From: DATDEW01 sp046590205
GTDB lineage: Bacteria > Bacteroidota > Ignavibacteria > Palsa-1295
DNA length: 24,196 nt
Direction: 5' to 3'
NCBI GenBank assembly: GCA_046590205.1
Contig: JBKJTT010000087.1
Location: forward strand, 1-24,196
Shown: positions 22,920 to 24,196 of the stretch, piece after piece
How positions within the stretch are numbered: the first letter of the stretch is position 1
Layout of the letters: each line of letters starts with the position of its first letter
Translations under genes and position numbers: made by a program
The notes under the pieces: model-generated
Databases searched by the model: none
Told to the model about the DNA's origin: nothing
What the model saw: only the letters and a program-made list of their open reading frames with translations

Positions 22920-22925
22920 AAGATT

Positions 22926-23156
22926 CTATTCTACCACCAGTTTCCCTGTATAACTTTTACCTTCAATAGTATATCGATAGATGTAAGCGCCTCTTGCGAT
23001 TGCTTTGGTCTCGAGGTAGCGTTCGTGGATGCCCGGGGCGAAGCGTTCGCTTGCGATGAGCGCGGCGCGTTTGCCGGAAATATCAAATAGCTCAAGCGCA
23101 ACATCAACCGAATGCGAGAGAGCAAACGACAGCAAAACCGGAGAGTAGAGTTTACG
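22926..23156 (-). pseudogene. Remnant of a T9SS C-terminal sorting domain
   Basis: About 76 codons read 'KLYSPVLLSFALSHSVDVAL', 'ELFDISGKRAALI', 'APGIHERYLETKAIARGAYIY' and 'KSYTGKLVVE', which follows the T9SS type A sorting-domain pattern (f.l....v.l.lyd..Gk....l......G.h........l..G.Y.y.l....k..tgklvv.) up to a proper stop. No body of a secreted protein precedes it. Upstream in frame lies only the inverted-repeat element at 23171-23256 and then crcB. It is therefore best read as the tail of a gene whose front was lost, with repeat DNA at the break. The frame is open back to 23276 inside crcB but no convincing start exists. Confidence 0.6.
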
Positions 23157-23170
23157 ATCGTGAAGAAGTA

Positions 23171-23256
23171 ATCCTGAACGAAGCAAAGCGTAGTGAAGGA
23201 TCTGAGGGCTCTCGTCACATACAGCCATCAGATCTTTCGCTTCGCTCAAGATGATA
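23171..23256. repeat. Inverted-repeat element (ATCCTGA.CGAAG...GGATCTGA type)
   Basis: The left arm (23171 to about 23205: ATCCTGAACGAAGCAAAGCG then TAGTGAAGGATCTGA) is matched in reverse by the right arm (about 23228-23256; reverse complement TATCATCTTGAGCGAAGCG then AAAGATCTGA), about 22 bases apart. Copies of 'ATCCTGAGCGAAGCGAAGGATCT' are widely seen as dispersed repeats. In frame it gives the familiar 'ILSEAKDL'. It lies across the crcB stop codon and abuts the sorting-domain remnant, like a small non-coding insertion. Confidence 0.65.
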
Positions 23257-23605
23257 CAGAGTACCCCACCCAACAAGCCCCCAACCCAACAACAATACTT
23301 CCGACTGCATAAACGAATGCTGTCATCACTTCACCTGATTGGATAAGTCGTAAGGTCTCAAGCGAGAGAGCGGAGAATGTTGTGAAGCCGCCGCAGAAAC
23401 CAATTGCGCCGAGCAAGTACATATCATCACCAAGTGAACTCGCTTTCGCAAAGAGCACGCCGATAAGAAGCGAGCCGATGATGTTAACAGCGAACGTACC
23501 GAGGAATGTCTTATCAGGTATGGCAGCAGCAGTCGCCCGTCCCGCATAATACCGCGACACCGACCCCACCGCCCCACCAAGCGCAACAAGTATGAGTTCT
23601 TTCAT
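23246..23605 (-). CDS. crcB: CrcB/Fluc fluoride ion channel
   Basis: 119 residues with four hydrophobic helices. Family motifs are clear: 'LGGAVGSVSRYYAGR' in helix 1, 'GTFAVNIIGSLLIGVLF' in helix 2 with the pore Asn, and 'GFCGGFTTFSALSLETL' in helix 3 with the phenylalanine-box residues and the break where Na+ binds. CrcB/Fluc forms antiparallel dimers in the inner membrane and exports fluoride. The start ATG follows the stop of the upstream gene by 3 bases, so they are probably co-transcribed. There is no room for a fluoride riboswitch immediately upstream. The last few residues ('SVSS') and the TGA lie in the inverted-repeat element at 23171-23256, so the original C-terminus appears to have been replaced by repeat DNA. 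Confidence 0.93.
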   Translation of the reverse strand: MKELILVALGGAVGSVSRYYAGRATAAAIPDKTFLGTFAVNIIGSLLIGVLFAKASSLGDDMYLLGAIGFCGGFTTFSALSLETLRLIQSGEVMTAFVYAVGSIVVGLGACWVGYSVSS

Positions 23606-23608
23606 GGA

Positions 23609-24196
23609 TTAGTTAGGGTATGCTGATAATATCACGAAAGCGTATGGTGGGCTGTCTTTGCCATATGCATTATATAATGTACCATAAGAATTGTAGTACT
23701 CACCAACAGTACTCATCACAGCCTTATAGATAGATGCTACAACATTTCCGAGAAAATCTGGTAAGGGCACTCCATATGCCCCATAGACTATGAAGTTGTT
23801 AGAAACGCTGATAAGTCTTAGGTTTTTCAGTGGGAGCAGTATCGAGCTTTCGTATCTGGTTGTATCATCTACAAGTAATGTATCATACATATACATAGAA
23901 AGATTTTCTATCTTTCTTAGGTCACTAGAGAATGCGCCGGTAAATTCTACACCCCTTACTCGGTTGTTTCCGTATTCTGTATATGGTTTTGAATATGTAC
24001 AATTAATGCCGGATGCTTTGAGCGAAAACGTGTTTGTATACGAATCTCCTCTCAAGACCGATCCCCAGAAATTAGCACCACTATTGTATGGATCGTTAAA
24101 AATGGGATCTAAAGATTTAAAGGTAACCGAGACCATGTTCATTTTTGAAATACGGTCGGCAGTCACTTCCATCGGGATGATATGTATCGTCGTTGT
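23609..24196 (-). CDS. Unrecognised protein, 3' part (runs off the window)
   Basis: The frame is open from the window edge to a TAA at 23609-23611, at least 195 codons. An ATG at 24172 is internal or an alternative start, because the frame continues upstream of it ('TTTIHIIP'). The visible protein is rich in Tyr, Asn and Ser ('YNSYGTLYNAYGKDS') with alternating hydrophobic residues, suggesting a beta-rich exported or surface protein, but no signal peptide can be seen since the front is missing. There is no T9SS tail; it ends 'VILSAYPN'. It lies 3 bases upstream of crcB on the same strand, so they probably share a transcript. I do not recognise the family. Confidence 0.6.
   Translation of the reverse strand, partial: TTTIHIIPMEVTADRISKMNMVSVTFKSLDPIFNDPYNSGANFWGSVLRGDSYTNTFSLKASGINCTYSKPYTEYGNNRVRGVEFTGAFSSDLRKIENLSMYMYDTLLVDDTTRYESSILLPLKNLRLISVSNNFIVYGAYGVPLPDFLGNVVASIYKAVMSTVGEYYNSYGTLYNAYGKDSPPYAFVILSAYPN

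Noticed and set aside
23576..23640. Fluoride riboswitch ahead of crcB
   Set aside because: Only 3 bases separate crcB from the upstream coding frame, leaving no room for the aptamer next to the gene, and no crcB-motif fold was seen there.

Overview
The window looks like chromosomal DNA from a member of the Bacteroidota/Chlorobi superphylum, possibly an Ignavibacteria- or Kapabacteria-like lineage. The evidence is three proteins or remnants ending in type IX secretion (T9SS) C-terminal sorting domains, two promoters of the Bacteroidota TAnnTTTG type, few Shine-Dalgarno sequences, and many short dispersed palindromic repeats. The genus cannot be fixed from the sequence alone.

Layout. 1-300 (+) is the 3' end of a gene ending in a T9SS-like sorting domain. 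445-4320 (-) encodes a large secreted protein: signal peptide, BNR-like sheet repeats, seven ~100-residue ASH/choice-of-anchor-like repeats each with a Cys pair, and a T9SS sorting domain. A short divergent region carries a palindromic repeat and a TAnnTTTG promoter only 10 bases before the next start codon.

4471-20190 (+) is the centre of the window: nine consecutive paralogous genes (called A-I here), apparently one operon of about 15.7 kb. Each encodes an N-terminal TIR domain, a central TolB-N-terminal/FlgO-like domain (COG5616-type) and C-terminal TPR-like repeats. The putative TIR catalytic Glu is residue 74 in all nine. Seven of the eight junctions share an 8-nt overlap in which the downstream start ATGGCTGA (or ATGTCTGA) carries the upstream stop codon. 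Genes A, B, G, H, I form one sequence class and C, D, E, F another, with mosaic members. D has gained a transmembrane helix. In C, E and F the TIR-to-central linker is encoded by palindromic or short-repeat DNA. A strong hairpin terminator ends the operon. I infer a family of diversified sensors sharing a TIR effector (a candidate immune or stress-surveillance system); the function is not proven by sequence.

20245-22877 holds a small ABM-like barrel protein (-), a protein resembling a degenerate DnaB/RecA-fold domain (+), a RelE/ParE-type toxin-antitoxin pair (-), and an ImmA/IrrE-like metallopeptidase (+). 22926-24196 (-) holds a decayed T9SS sorting-domain fragment, an inverted-repeat element that supplies the last codons and stop of a crcB/fluC fluoride channel gene, and the 3' part of an unrecognised gene running off the window. 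No tRNA, rRNA, CRISPR array, transposase or prophage gene was seen.
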